Part shown: piece by piece, positions 1-7,187 of the stretch | Layout of the letters: every line of letters starts with the position of its first letter | Numbering within the stretch: position 1 is the stretch's first letter | Source of the DNA: CAVUCE01 sp963739985 | Lineage (GTDB): Bacteria; Bacteroidota; Ignavibacteria; Ignavibacteriales; Ignavibacteriaceae | Reading direction: 5' to 3' | Assembly (NCBI GenBank): GCA_963739985.1 | Contig: CAVUCE010000001.1 | Coordinates: forward strand, 310,001-374,000 | DNA length: 64,000 bases | Made by a program: the position numbers and the translations under genes | The notes under the pieces: generated by a model | Told to the model about the DNA's origin: nothing | What the model saw: only the letters and a program-made list of their open reading frames with translations | Databases searched by the model: none

Positions 1-507
1 TTTCAAAAGACAAATATCGGTTGCGTGATCTGTACCAATAAGTTTGGCAGGATAAGATTTTCCGTTTGTCAGAGTTACGGTAATTTCAGAAGCATTACCG
101 GCAACATGATCATTTGTTATGATATAACCATCAGGAGAGATTATATAACCTGATCCCAGTTCTTTAACTTTTTGCGAATAATTTTGACCACCAAAAAAGT
201 GTTGAAAAAAAGGATCATTTAACAAGCCGCCAAAAGGACTTTGCATTTGTTGAATTTCTGTAACATTGATTCCGACAACCGCAGGACTTATTTTCTTTAC
301 TGTTTCTGTTATTACTGTTTGTCTTGAATCATCAATACTGCTGTTTGCCAATACTTTTTGATAATTTGCATAATCAATATTTGAATTTGAAGAATCCTGG
401 TATAACGGAGCCGAGTGATTTCCACTGAGAAAAACTACAACTACTCCAATAATAATTATTAGTACCGAAACATTTAATATTAATAATATTTTATTACTCT
501 TCATCAT
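1..507 (-). CDS. HtrA/DegP-type trypsin-like serine protease, N-terminal part
   Basis: The reading frame runs leftward off the window edge, so only the first 169 codons are present. It starts with an N-terminal membrane anchor or signal (residues about 5-28, ILLILNVSVLIIII-type), followed by a linker and the start of a trypsin-like domain. The motif ITNDHV carries the catalytic His, and GTDHATDICLLK at the cut end carries the expected Asp; the Ser is outside the window. HtrA proteases degrade misfolded envelope proteins in the periplasm. Two adjacent ATG codons (507 and 504) follow an AGGTG ribosome site; the gene overlaps the plsY stop by 14 bases, so translation is probably coupled. PDZ domains cannot be checked here. 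Confidence 0.85.
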   Translation of the reverse strand, partial: MMKSNKILLILNVSVLIIIIGVVVVFLSGNHSAPLYQDSSNSNIDYANYQKVLANSSIDDSRQTVITETVKKISPAVVGINVTEIQQMQSPFGGLLNDPFFQHFFGGQNYSQKVKELGSGYIISPDGYIITNDHVAGNASEITVTLTNGKSYPAKLIGTDHATDICLLK

Positions 508-1141
508 TTTCACCTTTTTCTTTAGAAAGAATATTTTTTTCATGGAATAATCCGAGCATAGGATCAATATGTTTGACGAATATAATAGATAAAAGTGCTG
601 TGGTAAATAATATTAATTCCGAATATGAGTATGGATTTGGAAACGTATATTTAATGGCAATTTTAATTGTAGAAAAGACTAAAAGCAAAGAAAGTATATT
701 TGCGAAAATATTTGAGAAAATAATATCTTTCTTTAATAAATAAGTTAATAACCACATTAAAAGCCAAGTAATAGGGAGAAACGGGAAAATTAATAATGAT
801 CCCCCTAAAGCTGTTGCTAAGCCTCTGCCACCTTTAAATTTGATCCAAGGATTATAGCAATGACTTATCAAAGCAAATATTAGTGCAACAGCTGGGTAAA
901 TAAAAGATACAGAGAAAATAAGTAGGGGAACATAAACCGTTAATAACCCTTTCAAGGCATCAATTAAAAATACTAGAATTCCAAGAAGTTTAGAGTTTGA
1001 GACTTCATAAGAATTCATCGCACCGACATTTCCGGTTCCGGATTTTGTAATGTCTATTCCACGGAATTTTTTTAGTAGAAGATAGGCTGTCGGAATTGAG
1101 CCAAGTGAATATCCGATAATTGCACTTATTATATATTCCAT
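494..1141 (-). CDS. plsY: Glycerol-3-phosphate acyltransferase PlsY
   Basis: Integral membrane acyltransferase that moves an acyl group from acyl-phosphate to glycerol-3-phosphate, the first step of phospholipid synthesis. At 215 residues it has family length. The conserved glycine-rich loops are visible: SGTGNVGAMNS near residue 35 and KGGRGLATALGG near residue 104, between several hydrophobic helices. It is the upstream gene of a pair with the HtrA protease, whose start lies inside the plsY end. The C-terminal tail is rich in Lys and Glu and carries no recognised domain. It is divergently oriented from the NYN gene, leaving 241 bases between them for promoters. Confidence 0.93.
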   Translation of the reverse strand: MEYIISAIIGYSLGSIPTAYLLLKKFRGIDITKSGTGNVGAMNSYEVSNSKLLGILVFLIDALKGLLTVYVPLLIFSVSFIYPAVALIFALISHCYNPWIKFKGGRGLATALGGSLLIFPFLPITWLLMWLLTYLLKKDIIFSNIFANILSLLLVFSTIKIAIKYTFPNPYSYSELILFTTALLSIIFVKHIDPMLGLFHEKNILSKEKGENDEE

Positions 1142-1382
1142 AGTATTTATATTTTTTATTGATAGTAAATTAAGAAAAATAAAGACTTTGGACTGTGACT
1201 GAAAATTGAAATTGATTTGAAATTATATTTTAAAATAACAAAATTAACCAACTTTATGAATTTTTGATACTTAACATCATTTTAAATACTTATAAGAATT
1301 TTAATGAGCAATAATCCTAATTATTTGATATTTTTAATAATGATAATGTAAATTTATTGCAAAAAAAATGGATTAGAATATT

Positions 1383-2117
1383 ATGGATTTAAAATTAGCA
1401 GTATTGATTGACGGAGATAACATACCCTCCGCATACGTTAAAGAGATGATGGAAGAAATTGCAAAATATGGAAACCCAACAATAAAAAGGATTTATGGCG
1501 ACTGGACAAATCCGGGATTATCAAAATGGAAAAATGTTTTACTCGAAAATGCAATTACGCCAATACAGCAGTATGGATATACAACAGGAAAAAATTCAAC
1601 TGATTCTTCAATGATTATTGATGCAATGGATATTCTTTATTCGGAAAAAGTAAATGGTTTTTGTTTAGTCTCAAGCGATAGCGATTTTACGCGTTTGGCT
1701 ACCAGGCTCCGCGAAGCCGGAATGAATGTAATTGGAATGGGAGAAAAGAAAACTCCGGAGCCATTTATAGTTGCATGCGATAGATTTATTTATATCGAGA
1801 TTCTTAAAAACCAATCTGAAGAAAACGAATCCGAAACAGTAAGAAGCAAATCACAATCTAAGGAAAATGTTGATAACATTACACCAAAGGTAATTAGGTT
1901 AATCGCAACAACTATTTCAGATCTTGCCGATGATGATGGTTGGGCATTTTTAGGAGACGTGGGAAATCTTCTACAGAAAAAGCAGCCAAACTTTGATTCA
2001 AGAAATTATGGTTTTCAAAAATTAACACCGTTAATTAAATCAACGAAGAAATTTGAAATTGAACAACGTGAAAGTCCCAAAGGAAGATTTAAACTAATTT
2101 ACGTAAAGAATAAATAA
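1383..2117 (+). CDS. NYN-domain (LabA-like) putative nuclease with C-terminal OST-HTH/LOTUS domain
   Basis: 244 residues. Residues 1-150 form a NYN/PIN-like fold: LIDGDNIP near residue 9 and SSDSDFTRLATRLR near residue 97 supply the acidic residues that bind metal in this family. Residues about 168-242 look like an OST-HTH/LOTUS winged helix, a likely RNA-binding module. Together these suggest an RNA-directed nuclease, although the target is unknown and activity is inferred from the family. A charged Ser/Glu/Lys linker (about 145-165) separates the domains. It stands alone, with plsY divergent upstream and the tRNA-Cys/GIY-YIG array convergent downstream. Confidence 0.82.
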   Translation: MDLKLAVLIDGDNIPSAYVKEMMEEIAKYGNPTIKRIYGDWTNPGLSKWKNVLLENAITPIQQYGYTTGKNSTDSSMIIDAMDILYSEKVNGFCLVSSDSDFTRLATRLREAGMNVIGMGEKKTPEPFIVACDRFIYIEILKNQSEENESETVRSKSQSKENVDNITPKVIRLIATTISDLADDDGWAFLGDVGNLLQKKQPNFDSRNYGFQKLTPLIKSTKKFEIEQRESPKGRFKLIYVKNK

Positions 2118-2176
2118 CGGTGTTTATTATTGCTTAGATTTAGCAATACCGATTAATTATAAGTGTAAATCATAAT

Positions 2177-2341
2177 TTATTTAATATACTCTTCAAAATA
2201 AATTAACTCTAACGGTCTACGATTCTTTGTTGATTTTACTTTTCCATAATTGTGTTCGGAAATTCTTCTCTCTAAATTATCCGTAAAACCGATGTATCGT
2301 TTACCGTCTTTTATGCTTTTAAGAACATAAACATAATACAT
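2177..2341 (-). pseudogene. Truncated GIY-YIG nuclease-like gene (copy A)
   Basis: Encodes about 54 residues starting MYYVYVLKS, with the GIY-YIG-type strand KRYIGFTDNLERR. It is identical to copy B over the stretch 2219-2341 but then diverges and stops after EEYIK, so it lacks the roughly 40 C-terminal residues including the FFKTGKGRE segment. The diverged tail suggests a recombination joint rather than a simple stop mutation. A longer frame opening at 2380 exists, but that ATG lies in a hairpin terminator, so the internal Met is the better start. Probably non-functional. Confidence 0.6.
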
Positions 2342-2417
2342 AACAATATTTGTTTTCTTTAAAATAAGAAACCTCTTCATGATCTGAAGAGGTTTTTAGA
2401 GGCGCCGGTCGGATTCG
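2219..2417. repeat. 199-bp perfect direct repeat, left copy
   Basis: Reads identically to 2568-2766 (offset 349). The unit covers the N-terminal part of the GIY-YIG gene, its upstream region, a hairpin terminator and the 3' end of a tRNA-Cys. Perfect identity points to a recent duplication or gene conversion, or to a collapsed or mis-joined assembly repeat. Confidence 0.85.
2356..2395 (-). terminator. Hairpin terminator, duplicate copy
   Basis: Exact duplicate (offset 349 bases) of the terminator at 2705-2744: an 11-bp stem, 5-base loop and T-rich tail on the minus strand. It follows the tRNA-Cys fragment at 2402-2450 and therefore marks the old 3' end of a tRNA unit. Confidence 0.6.
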
Positions 2418-2450
2418 CCCGTCTGAGACGGGTTGCAGACCTCCGCCTTA
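2402..2450 (-). pseudogene. tRNA-Cys fragment with palindromic substitution
   Basis: Contains the 3' half of a tRNA-Cys-like sequence. Positions 2402-2441 match 2883-2922 of the other damaged copy exactly, including the palindrome CCCGTCTGAGACGGG at 2418-2432 that replaces the normal variable loop and 5' T stem. The D arm and 5' acceptor strand are missing, because the sequence joins copy B of the GIY-YIG gene at about 2448. It cannot fold as a tRNA. Confidence 0.7.
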
Positions 2451-2690
2451 ATATTTATTAATCTGGTTTAAGAATTCTCTTCCTTTGCCGGTTTTGAAAA
2501 ACCTCTCTCTACTCATTGCTTCTTTTTTAGTAGAATATTCCTCAGAATAAATTAAAGCCAGTGGGCGACGATTCTTTGTTGATTTTACTTTTCCATAATT
2601 GTGTTCGGAAATTCTTCTCTCTAAATTATCCGTAAAACCGATGTATCGTTTACCGTCTTTTATGCTTTTAAGAACATAAACATAATACAT
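2448..2690 (-). CDS. GIY-YIG nuclease superfamily protein (copy B, full length)
   Basis: 80 residues from the start MYYVYVLKS. The GIY-YIG hallmark is seen as YVYVLKS near residue 3 and RYIGFT near residue 16, followed by Arg (NLERR), His (SEHN), and a C-terminal Glu within TKKEAMSRERFFKTGKGRE, matching the small stand-alone GIY-YIG family of 80-100 residues. These proteins are predicted DNA endonucleases of unknown role. A longer frame begins at 2729, but that ATG sits in the tRNA-Cys terminator stem, so 2690 is preferred. It follows tRNA-Cys directly on the same strand. Confidence 0.82.
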   Translation of the reverse strand: MYYVYVLKSIKDGKRYIGFTDNLERRISEHNYGKVKSTKNRRPLALIYSEEYSTKKEAMSRERFFKTGKGREFLNQINKY

Positions 2691-2766
2691 AACAATATTT
2701 GTTTTCTTTAAAATAAGAAACCTCTTCATGATCTGAAGAGGTTTTTAGAGGCGCCGGTCGGATTCG
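2568..2766. repeat. 199-bp perfect direct repeat, right copy
   Basis: Right-hand partner of the repeat at 2219-2417. Here the repeat joins the full-length GIY-YIG gene on the left and the apparently intact tRNA-Cys on the right. Confidence 0.85.
2705..2744 (-). terminator. Rho-independent terminator of tRNA-Cys
   Basis: On the minus strand an 11-bp perfect stem (2734-2744 with 2718-2728), a 5-base loop and a T-rich run lie 5 bases after the tRNA-Cys 3' end. The hairpin contains an ATG that would extend the GIY-YIG frame by 13 residues, which is why that start is rejected. Confidence 0.8.
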
Positions 2767-2822
2767 AACCGACGAATAAAGGTTTTGCAGACCTTCGCCT
2801 TGGACCGCTTGGCTACAGCGCC
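2749..2822 (-). tRNA. tRNA-Cys (GCA)
   Basis: 74 bases, folds as a full cloverleaf: acceptor GGCGCTG/CGGCGCC, anticodon arm AAGGT-CTGCAAA-ACCTT with anticodon GCA, T arm GTCGG-TTCGAAT-CCGAC, and discriminator U73, which is the cysteine identity base. It is the only intact tRNA-Cys in the array; two altered relatives lie at 2402-2450 and 2882-2951. CCA is not encoded. Confidence 0.95.
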
Positions 2823-2850
2823 GGGAATACCAAATTAACTAAATATTTTC

Positions 2851-2881
2851 TAAAAAGAATAATCTCTAAAATATTATTCTT
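2851..2881 (-). terminator. Hairpin terminator after the damaged tRNA-Cys
   Basis: A 9-bp stem (2873-2881 with 2855-2863) with a 9-base loop, followed by a T run on the minus strand. It directly follows the tRNA-Cys-like sequence at 2882-2951, as expected if that was once a separate transcription unit. Confidence 0.5.
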
Positions 2882-2951
2882 AGCGCCGGTCGGATTCGCC
2901 CGTCTGAGACGGGTTGCAGACCTTCGCCTTGGACCGCTTGGCTACAGCGCC
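2882..2951 (-). pseudogene. Damaged tRNA-Cys with palindromic substitution
   Basis: The first 38 bases match the intact tRNA-Cys (acceptor 5' strand, D arm, anticodon GCA), and so does the extreme 3' part. Between them the 3' anticodon stem, variable loop and 5' T stem are replaced by the perfect palindrome CCCGTCTGAGACGGG at 2899-2913. The anticodon stem can no longer form five pairs, there is no T loop, and the first acceptor pair is weakened to G-U. It should not work as a canonical tRNA, and automated tools may call it a low-scoring tRNA. Confidence 0.75.
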
Positions 2952-2970
2952 GGAATAAAAAATATTTAAG

Positions 2971-3005
2971 ATTTCTTTAAAAAATAAAATCCACTTTCGT
3001 GGATT
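2971..3005 (-). terminator. Rho-independent terminator of tRNA-Gly
   Basis: On the minus strand, AATCCAC-GAAA-GTGGATT (7-bp stem with a GAAA tetraloop) is followed by a T-rich tail, 5 bases after the tRNA-Gly 3' end. Confidence 0.85.
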
Positions 3006-3009
3006 CTTG

Positions 3010-3082
<73 letters not shown>

Positions 3083-3106
3083 ATTCATTTTAACCATGAA
3101 CAATCT

Positions 3107-3126
3107 GAATTTTCTCAGATTTGGTC
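3107..3126 (-). other. Leader hairpin between promoter and tRNA-Gly
   Basis: Inverted repeat AATCTGA-6-TCAGATT. It lies immediately downstream of the predicted -7 box, so it would form in the first bases of the tRNA-Gly precursor. A comparable inverted repeat follows the promoter of the tRNA-Pro operon. Without a T run it is unlikely to be the terminator of the gene at 3202. Confidence 0.4.
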
Positions 3127-3128
3127 TT

Positions 3129-3159
3129 CAAATATAATAGGATTCATAGTTTCTTGCAA
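3129..3159 (-). promoter_or_regulatory. Bacteroidota-type promoter for tRNA-Gly
   Basis: Minus-strand TTG (3157-3159), 20-base spacer, then TATATTTG (3129-3136), a match to the Bacteroidota consensus TTTG-N19-TAnnTTTG. The predicted start is near 3122, about 40 bases before the tRNA. The same TTG-N20-TATATTTG arrangement precedes the tRNA-Pro operon. Confidence 0.6.
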
Positions 3160-3201
3160 TAATATCGACAGAAAAATTTCATTATTTCTTATTTTTTCTA
3201 T

Positions 3202-3723
3202 TTATTTTCTTGTGCCTCTAATAAATCCGCGGTAAGGTATTGAACCTTGCATATTTATGAAAGCTTTATTATCAACTGATTCAATTAATTTTATTACTTT
3301 TTTCTGCTGCTTTCTCGGAACAACTACAACTACAATTGATACTCCACCGGAACCACCTTCAGCTGGTAAAATAGTTACTCCAAATTTCGATCTTCGTAAC
3401 TGCTCTGCTATCTGGTCTGCATAATGCATGGAGATTACGGTTAATTGGACAAATCCGAAACCAATTTTTTGTTCGATACTAATTCCGATTATATTTCCCA
3501 ATGCAAAACCTGTTGCATAACCGAAAAGATTAGGAATTACATCTAAGTGCTGAAAAACATAACGTATAGCAAAAACCCATATTAATACTTCAAAAAATCC
3601 AACAATACCTGCCAAATATTTTTTCCCCTGAATAACTAAAATCACTCTTATCGTATCCAAGCTTACGTCGCAAATTCTCATAAAAGCTATTAATACTGCA
3701 CCGCCAATAATTTCCAGCATCAC
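3202..3723 (-). CDS. UPF0316-family membrane protein (DUF5698 + DUF2179)
   Basis: 173 residues, typical of the family. The N-terminal half has about three hydrophobic helices (IIGGAVLIAFMRICDVSLDT at the start, with the conserved RICDVSLDTIR segment), matching DUF5698. The C-terminal half (about 100-170) is a soluble DUF2179-type domain with GVTILPAEGGSGG. Its biochemical role is unknown; DUF2179 occurs in other bacterial membrane proteins as a cytoplasmic sensing module. The gene is divergent from pcm and precedes tRNA-Gly on the same strand, but the tRNA has its own promoter. Confidence 0.85.
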   Translation of the reverse strand: MMLEIIGGAVLIAFMRICDVSLDTIRVILVIQGKKYLAGIVGFFEVLIWVFAIRYVFQHLDVIPNLFGYATGFALGNIIGISIEQKIGFGFVQLTVISMHYADQIAEQLRRSKFGVTILPAEGGSGGVSIVVVVVPRKQQKKVIKLIESVDNKAFINMQGSIPYRGFIRGTRK

Positions 3724-3895
3724 TACTCCATAAACTATAGTATTTTCTAATATTTGATATTTTATTCTAGATAAAAATAAATATATTTAATAAATATCAT
3801 ATATCAATTACATGATTTATGATATTTTTATTATTTACAGTGTTAAAAATAATGATTTTTTATTTATCTTTATTAAACAAAAAAAGAGTTTAATA

Positions 3896-4540
3896 TTGGG
3901 CATTTTTGAAAGAGAACGACTAGAGTTAGTTGACAAACTCTCACATAAAGGAATAGACGATATTTTTGTGTTAAAGGCAATCGGTGAGATTGAAAGGCAT
4001 AAGTTTGTTCCTAAAGCGATGGAGCCTCATGCATATAAAGATGTTGCGCTTCCTATTGGTTATGGTCAAACTATTTCACAACCTTATACTGTAGCTTTTA
4101 TGACTCAGGCTCTGAAGCTGAAGAGAGAAGCTAAAATACTGGAAATTGGTACCGGTTCGGGCTATCAAGCTGCTATTTTATATAAAATGGGTATGCGTGT
4201 TTATAGTATTGAAAGACATTTTGAAATCTATAATAATGCTCTTAATCTTTTTGATAAATTGGGTATAAGAGTTCATGTTAAATGTGGAGACGGCACAATA
4301 GGGTGGCAGGAATATGCTCCGTATGATGGAATTATAGTTACTGCAGGCTCGCCATCAATTCCGGAATCTTTAAGGAAGCAATTAAGCATCGGAGGGAAGT
4401 TGGTTATTCCGGTCGGTAATATGAATTCGCAAACTTTAAAGGTTATTACAAAGATTGATGATCAAGAATTCAATGTGAAGGAAATTCCAGAATTTAAATT
4501 TGTTCCACTAATTGGTAGAGAGGGTTGGAACAAAAAGTAA
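3896..4540 (+). CDS. pcm: Protein-L-isoaspartate O-methyltransferase
   Basis: Repairs L-isoaspartyl residues in aged proteins with S-adenosylmethionine. The family signature is clear: ALPIGYGQTISQPY for substrate binding and LEIGTGSGYQAA for SAM binding, then GGKLVIPVG and FVPLIG near the end. From the TTG at 3896 the protein has 214 residues, close to the usual 208, and aligns with the known N terminus; an AAGAG site lies 7 bases upstream. An ATG at 3812 would add 28 hydrophobic residues unlike the family and lacks a ribosome site. First gene of a same-strand run with miaA, whose start overlaps its end by 16 bases. Confidence 0.9.
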   Translation: MGIFERERLELVDKLSHKGIDDIFVLKAIGEIERHKFVPKAMEPHAYKDVALPIGYGQTISQPYTVAFMTQALKLKREAKILEIGTGSGYQAAILYKMGMRVYSIERHFEIYNNALNLFDKLGIRVHVKCGDGTIGWQEYAPYDGIIVTAGSPSIPESLRKQLSIGGKLVIPVGNMNSQTLKVITKIDDQEFNVKEIPEFKFVPLIGREGWNKK

Positions 4541-5463
4541 TAGTAATAGTTGGACCAACATGCTCCGGTAAGACTTCTTTAAGTCTTAAAATTGCGGATA
4601 AGATAAACTCTGAAATCATTTCTGCGGACAGTCGGCAAATATTTAAATATTTGGATATAGGAACTGCGAAGCCTTCTCAAGATGAACTTAAAAAAGTCAG
4701 ACATCATTTTATAGATATTCTTGATCCTAATGTAAATTATAATGTAAGTAAATTTGAAGAAGATTCTTTACTTTTAATAAATTTATTAATTAAAAAGAAT
4801 AAAGTTCCCATTGTAGTTGGAGGGTCTGGTTTATATATAAGAGCCTTAATTGATGGATTATTTAGTTCAGTTGATGCGGATGAAGATTTTAGAAGTAATT
4901 TGAATAAAAAAAGAGAGCTTTATGGCAATGAATTCCTCTACGAAGAATTAAAAAAGGTTGATCCTGTAAGCGCTTCAAAAATGTTGCCTCAAAACTGGAA
5001 AAGAGTTGTAAGAGCACTGGAAGTTTATCACTTATCAGGCAAATCTATTTCAGATTTACAAGAAGAACATGAGAGAGAACAGCAATACGATTTTAGACTT
5101 CATGGCTTAATGTGGGAGCGGCAAATTCTTTACAAAAATATAGAAGACCGTGTTGATTTTATGATTGAGAAAGGGTTAGTTGAAGAGGTGAAAAATCTTC
5201 TTAATTCAGGTTTTGACAAATCGCTTAATTCTCTAAATACGGTTGGATATAAAGAAATAATTTCATACTTAGAGAATGAGTACTCTTTAGAAAGAGCAAT
5301 AGAACTAATTAAAAGAAATACCAGAAGGTTTGCTAAAAGACAACTTACATGGTTTCGTGCCGATAAAAGGATTGTTTGGCACGATGTAAAATCTCAAAAG
5401 GATTTTGATAAAATTGCGAATCAAATAATTCGCAGAGAGGAACTCCATGAAAGAAATGATTAA
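4525..5463 (+). CDS. miaA: tRNA dimethylallyltransferase MiaA
   Basis: Adds a dimethylallyl group to A37 of tRNAs that read codons starting with U, including tRNA-Cys. 312 residues, normal length. Motifs: P-loop IVGPTCSGKTSLS at residue 8, SADSRQIFKYLDIGTAKP for tRNA/substrate contacts, DPVSASKMLPQNWKRVVRALE, and the C-terminal TVGYKEIISYL and RNTRRFAKRQLTWFR. Starts with TTG inside the last codons of pcm, preceded by an AGAGAGGG-like site, which implies translational coupling. Its own end overlaps the next gene by 17 bases. Confidence 0.96.
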   Translation: MEQKVIVIVGPTCSGKTSLSLKIADKINSEIISADSRQIFKYLDIGTAKPSQDELKKVRHHFIDILDPNVNYNVSKFEEDSLLLINLLIKKNKVPIVVGGSGLYIRALIDGLFSSVDADEDFRSNLNKKRELYGNEFLYEELKKVDPVSASKMLPQNWKRVVRALEVYHLSGKSISDLQEEHEREQQYDFRLHGLMWERQILYKNIEDRVDFMIEKGLVEEVKNLLNSGFDKSLNSLNTVGYKEIISYLENEYSLERAIELIKRNTRRFAKRQLTWFRADKRIVWHDVKSQKDFDKIANQIIRREELHERND

Positions 5464-6826
5464 AATCGCTTCAGGACAAGGTTTTTGGGGAGATTTAATT
5501 GATGCGCCCTATCATCAAGTTACAAAAGGTGATATCGATTACCTTGTGATGGATTATCTAGCCGAAGTAACAATGTCCATTCTTCAAAAACAAAAGAATA
5601 AAAATCCGGATTTAGGATACGCAAAGGACATCCCGGATTTAATGAAACGGATTTTGCCTGCTTGTAAGGAAAAAGGAATAAAAGTAATTACGAATGGAGG
5701 AGGTGTCAATCCAATTGCGTGTGCGGAAGCAGTTCTAAATGTTGCGAAAAGCATTGGAATTGAAGACCTAAAAATTGCTGTAATTCTTGGTGATGACATA
5801 AAAAACAGAGTTGATGAAATAATTGCTTCGGGTAGTGAACTAAATAATATGGATACGGGAGAATCAGTAAAAATTATAAAAGATAAAATCCTAAGCGCTA
5901 ATGTTTATTTTGGAGCTTTTCCTATAGTTGAAGCATTAAAACAAGGTGCCGAAATAGTTATAACCGGAAGAACTACCGATACCGGACTTACTCTCGCTCC
6001 AATGATTTATGAATTCGGATGGGGTAAAAATAATTATGATCTACTTTCTGCCGGAACAGTTGCCGGACATATTTTGGAATGCGGGGCTCAATCATCCGGC
6101 GGTAATTTTTTAGGTGATTGGGAAGCACTTCCTAATATGGCTGAAATTGGTTTTCCTATTGCAGAGGCTTATCCAAATGGAGAAGTTATAATTACAAAGC
6201 ATAAGAACACAGGTGGTAAAGTTACTTTCGAAACTGTTGCAGAACAACTTCTATATGAAATTGGTGATCCTACAGATTACATAACACCGGACTGTGTTGC
6301 AGATTTTACTTCAATAAAGTTAGAGGATTTAGGAAAAGATCGCGTAAAAGCTTTTGATATTAAAGGTAAAGCAGAGACAGAATTTTATAAAGTTTCTTGC
6401 TCACACGCCAGCGGATATTCTGCTTCATCAACCTTAACATATTCCTGGCCTCAAGCATTAACTAAAGCTAAAGCAGCAGACGGAATTTTAAGAAAAAGAT
6501 TAGAATTATTAAATTTAAAGTTTAATGAAATTAGATCTGAATATCTCGGCTTTAATGCTTGCCATGGTCCGTTATCAAAACAACTTGATGAAGACAAAAT
6601 TAATGAAATCACATTACGTGTAGCAGTTCGTTCAGATGATTATAATTCGGTTGAGAGATTTGGAAAAGAAATTGCACCACTTATTTTAACAGGACCGCCG
6701 AGTGTTACCGGGTTTGCAGGAGGAAGGCCAAAGCCAAGTGAAGTTGTGGCTTATTGGCCTGCTTTAATCCCTAAAAAACTGGTTCAACCTGAAGTAAAAA
6801 TATTGGAGTTAAAACATGAAAATTAA
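5447..6826 (+). CDS. AtuA-like acyclic terpene utilisation family protein, large subunit (DUF1446)
   Basis: 459 residues of the DUF1446 family, opening with the typical IASGQGFWGD and continuing through NGGGVNPIACAEAVL, GAFPIVEALKQGAEIVITGR and GHILECGAQSSGGNF. In Pseudomonas AtuA this domain is fused to a C-terminal domain of about 100 residues and is required for growth on acyclic terpenes; the reaction is not established. Here the C-terminal domain is a separate downstream gene overlapping by 11 bases. The start at 5447 follows GAGAGGAACTCC and lies within miaA. A role in terpene breakdown is not implied by the neighbours; a CoA or short-chain acid pathway is equally possible. Confidence 0.85.
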   Translation: MKEMIKIASGQGFWGDLIDAPYHQVTKGDIDYLVMDYLAEVTMSILQKQKNKNPDLGYAKDIPDLMKRILPACKEKGIKVITNGGGVNPIACAEAVLNVAKSIGIEDLKIAVILGDDIKNRVDEIIASGSELNNMDTGESVKIIKDKILSANVYFGAFPIVEALKQGAEIVITGRTTDTGLTLAPMIYEFGWGKNNYDLLSAGTVAGHILECGAQSSGGNFLGDWEALPNMAEIGFPIAEAYPNGEVIITKHKNTGGKVTFETVAEQLLYEIGDPTDYITPDCVADFTSIKLEDLGKDRVKAFDIKGKAETEFYKVSCSHASGYSASSTLTYSWPQALTKAKAADGILRKRLELLNLKFNEIRSEYLGFNACHGPLSKQLDEDKINEITLRVAVRSDDYNSVERFGKEIAPLILTGPPSVTGFAGGRPKPSEVVAYWPALIPKKLVQPEVKILELKHEN

Positions 6827-7127
6827 ATTATTAGATATTGCTCATGGCAGAAGCGGTGATAAAGGTGATGCTGCCAATGTTGGGATTATCGCTTATGACG
6901 ATAAAGGATATGAAATCATAAAAGAACATCTAACTGTTGAAATAGTAAAAAAACATTTTGAAGGTATTTGCGAAGGAAAAGTTGAAAGATTTGAATTACC
7001 TAATTTAAGAGCTTTGAATTTTATGCTGCATAATACACTTGGGGGCGGAGGTACGGTTTCATTGAAATATGATGCACAAGGAAAAACTTTAGCAGCAGCT
7101 TTGCTAAGAATGGAAATAGAAATTTAG
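6816..7127 (+). CDS. AtuA-like small subunit (AtuA C-terminal ferredoxin-fold domain)
   Basis: 103 residues matching the C-terminal domain of AtuA-type proteins: DIAHGRSGDKGDAANVGIIA at residue 7 and LNFMLHNTLGGGGTVSLKYD at about 67. Its ATG lies inside the end of the DUF1446 gene behind TTGGAG, so the two chains are probably made together and form one complex. Specific substrate unknown. Confidence 0.85.
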   Translation: MKIKLLDIAHGRSGDKGDAANVGIIAYDDKGYEIIKEHLTVEIVKKHFEGICEGKVERFELPNLRALNFMLHNTLGGGGTVSLKYDAQGKTLAAALLRMEIEI

Positions 7128-7187
7128 ATATCAATTTCAAATTGATCGTTATTAAACATTAAATTCCGAAAAATTACAGAGAAAATT

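Noticed and set aside
2691..2729. 13-codon N-terminal extension of the GIY-YIG gene
   Set aside because: The upstream ATG lies in the stem of the tRNA-Cys terminator, and the family starts at MYYVYVLKS.
3812..3895. Upstream ATG for pcm
   Set aside because: Adds 28 residues unlike the family and lacks a ribosome site; TTG at 3896 gives the family length.
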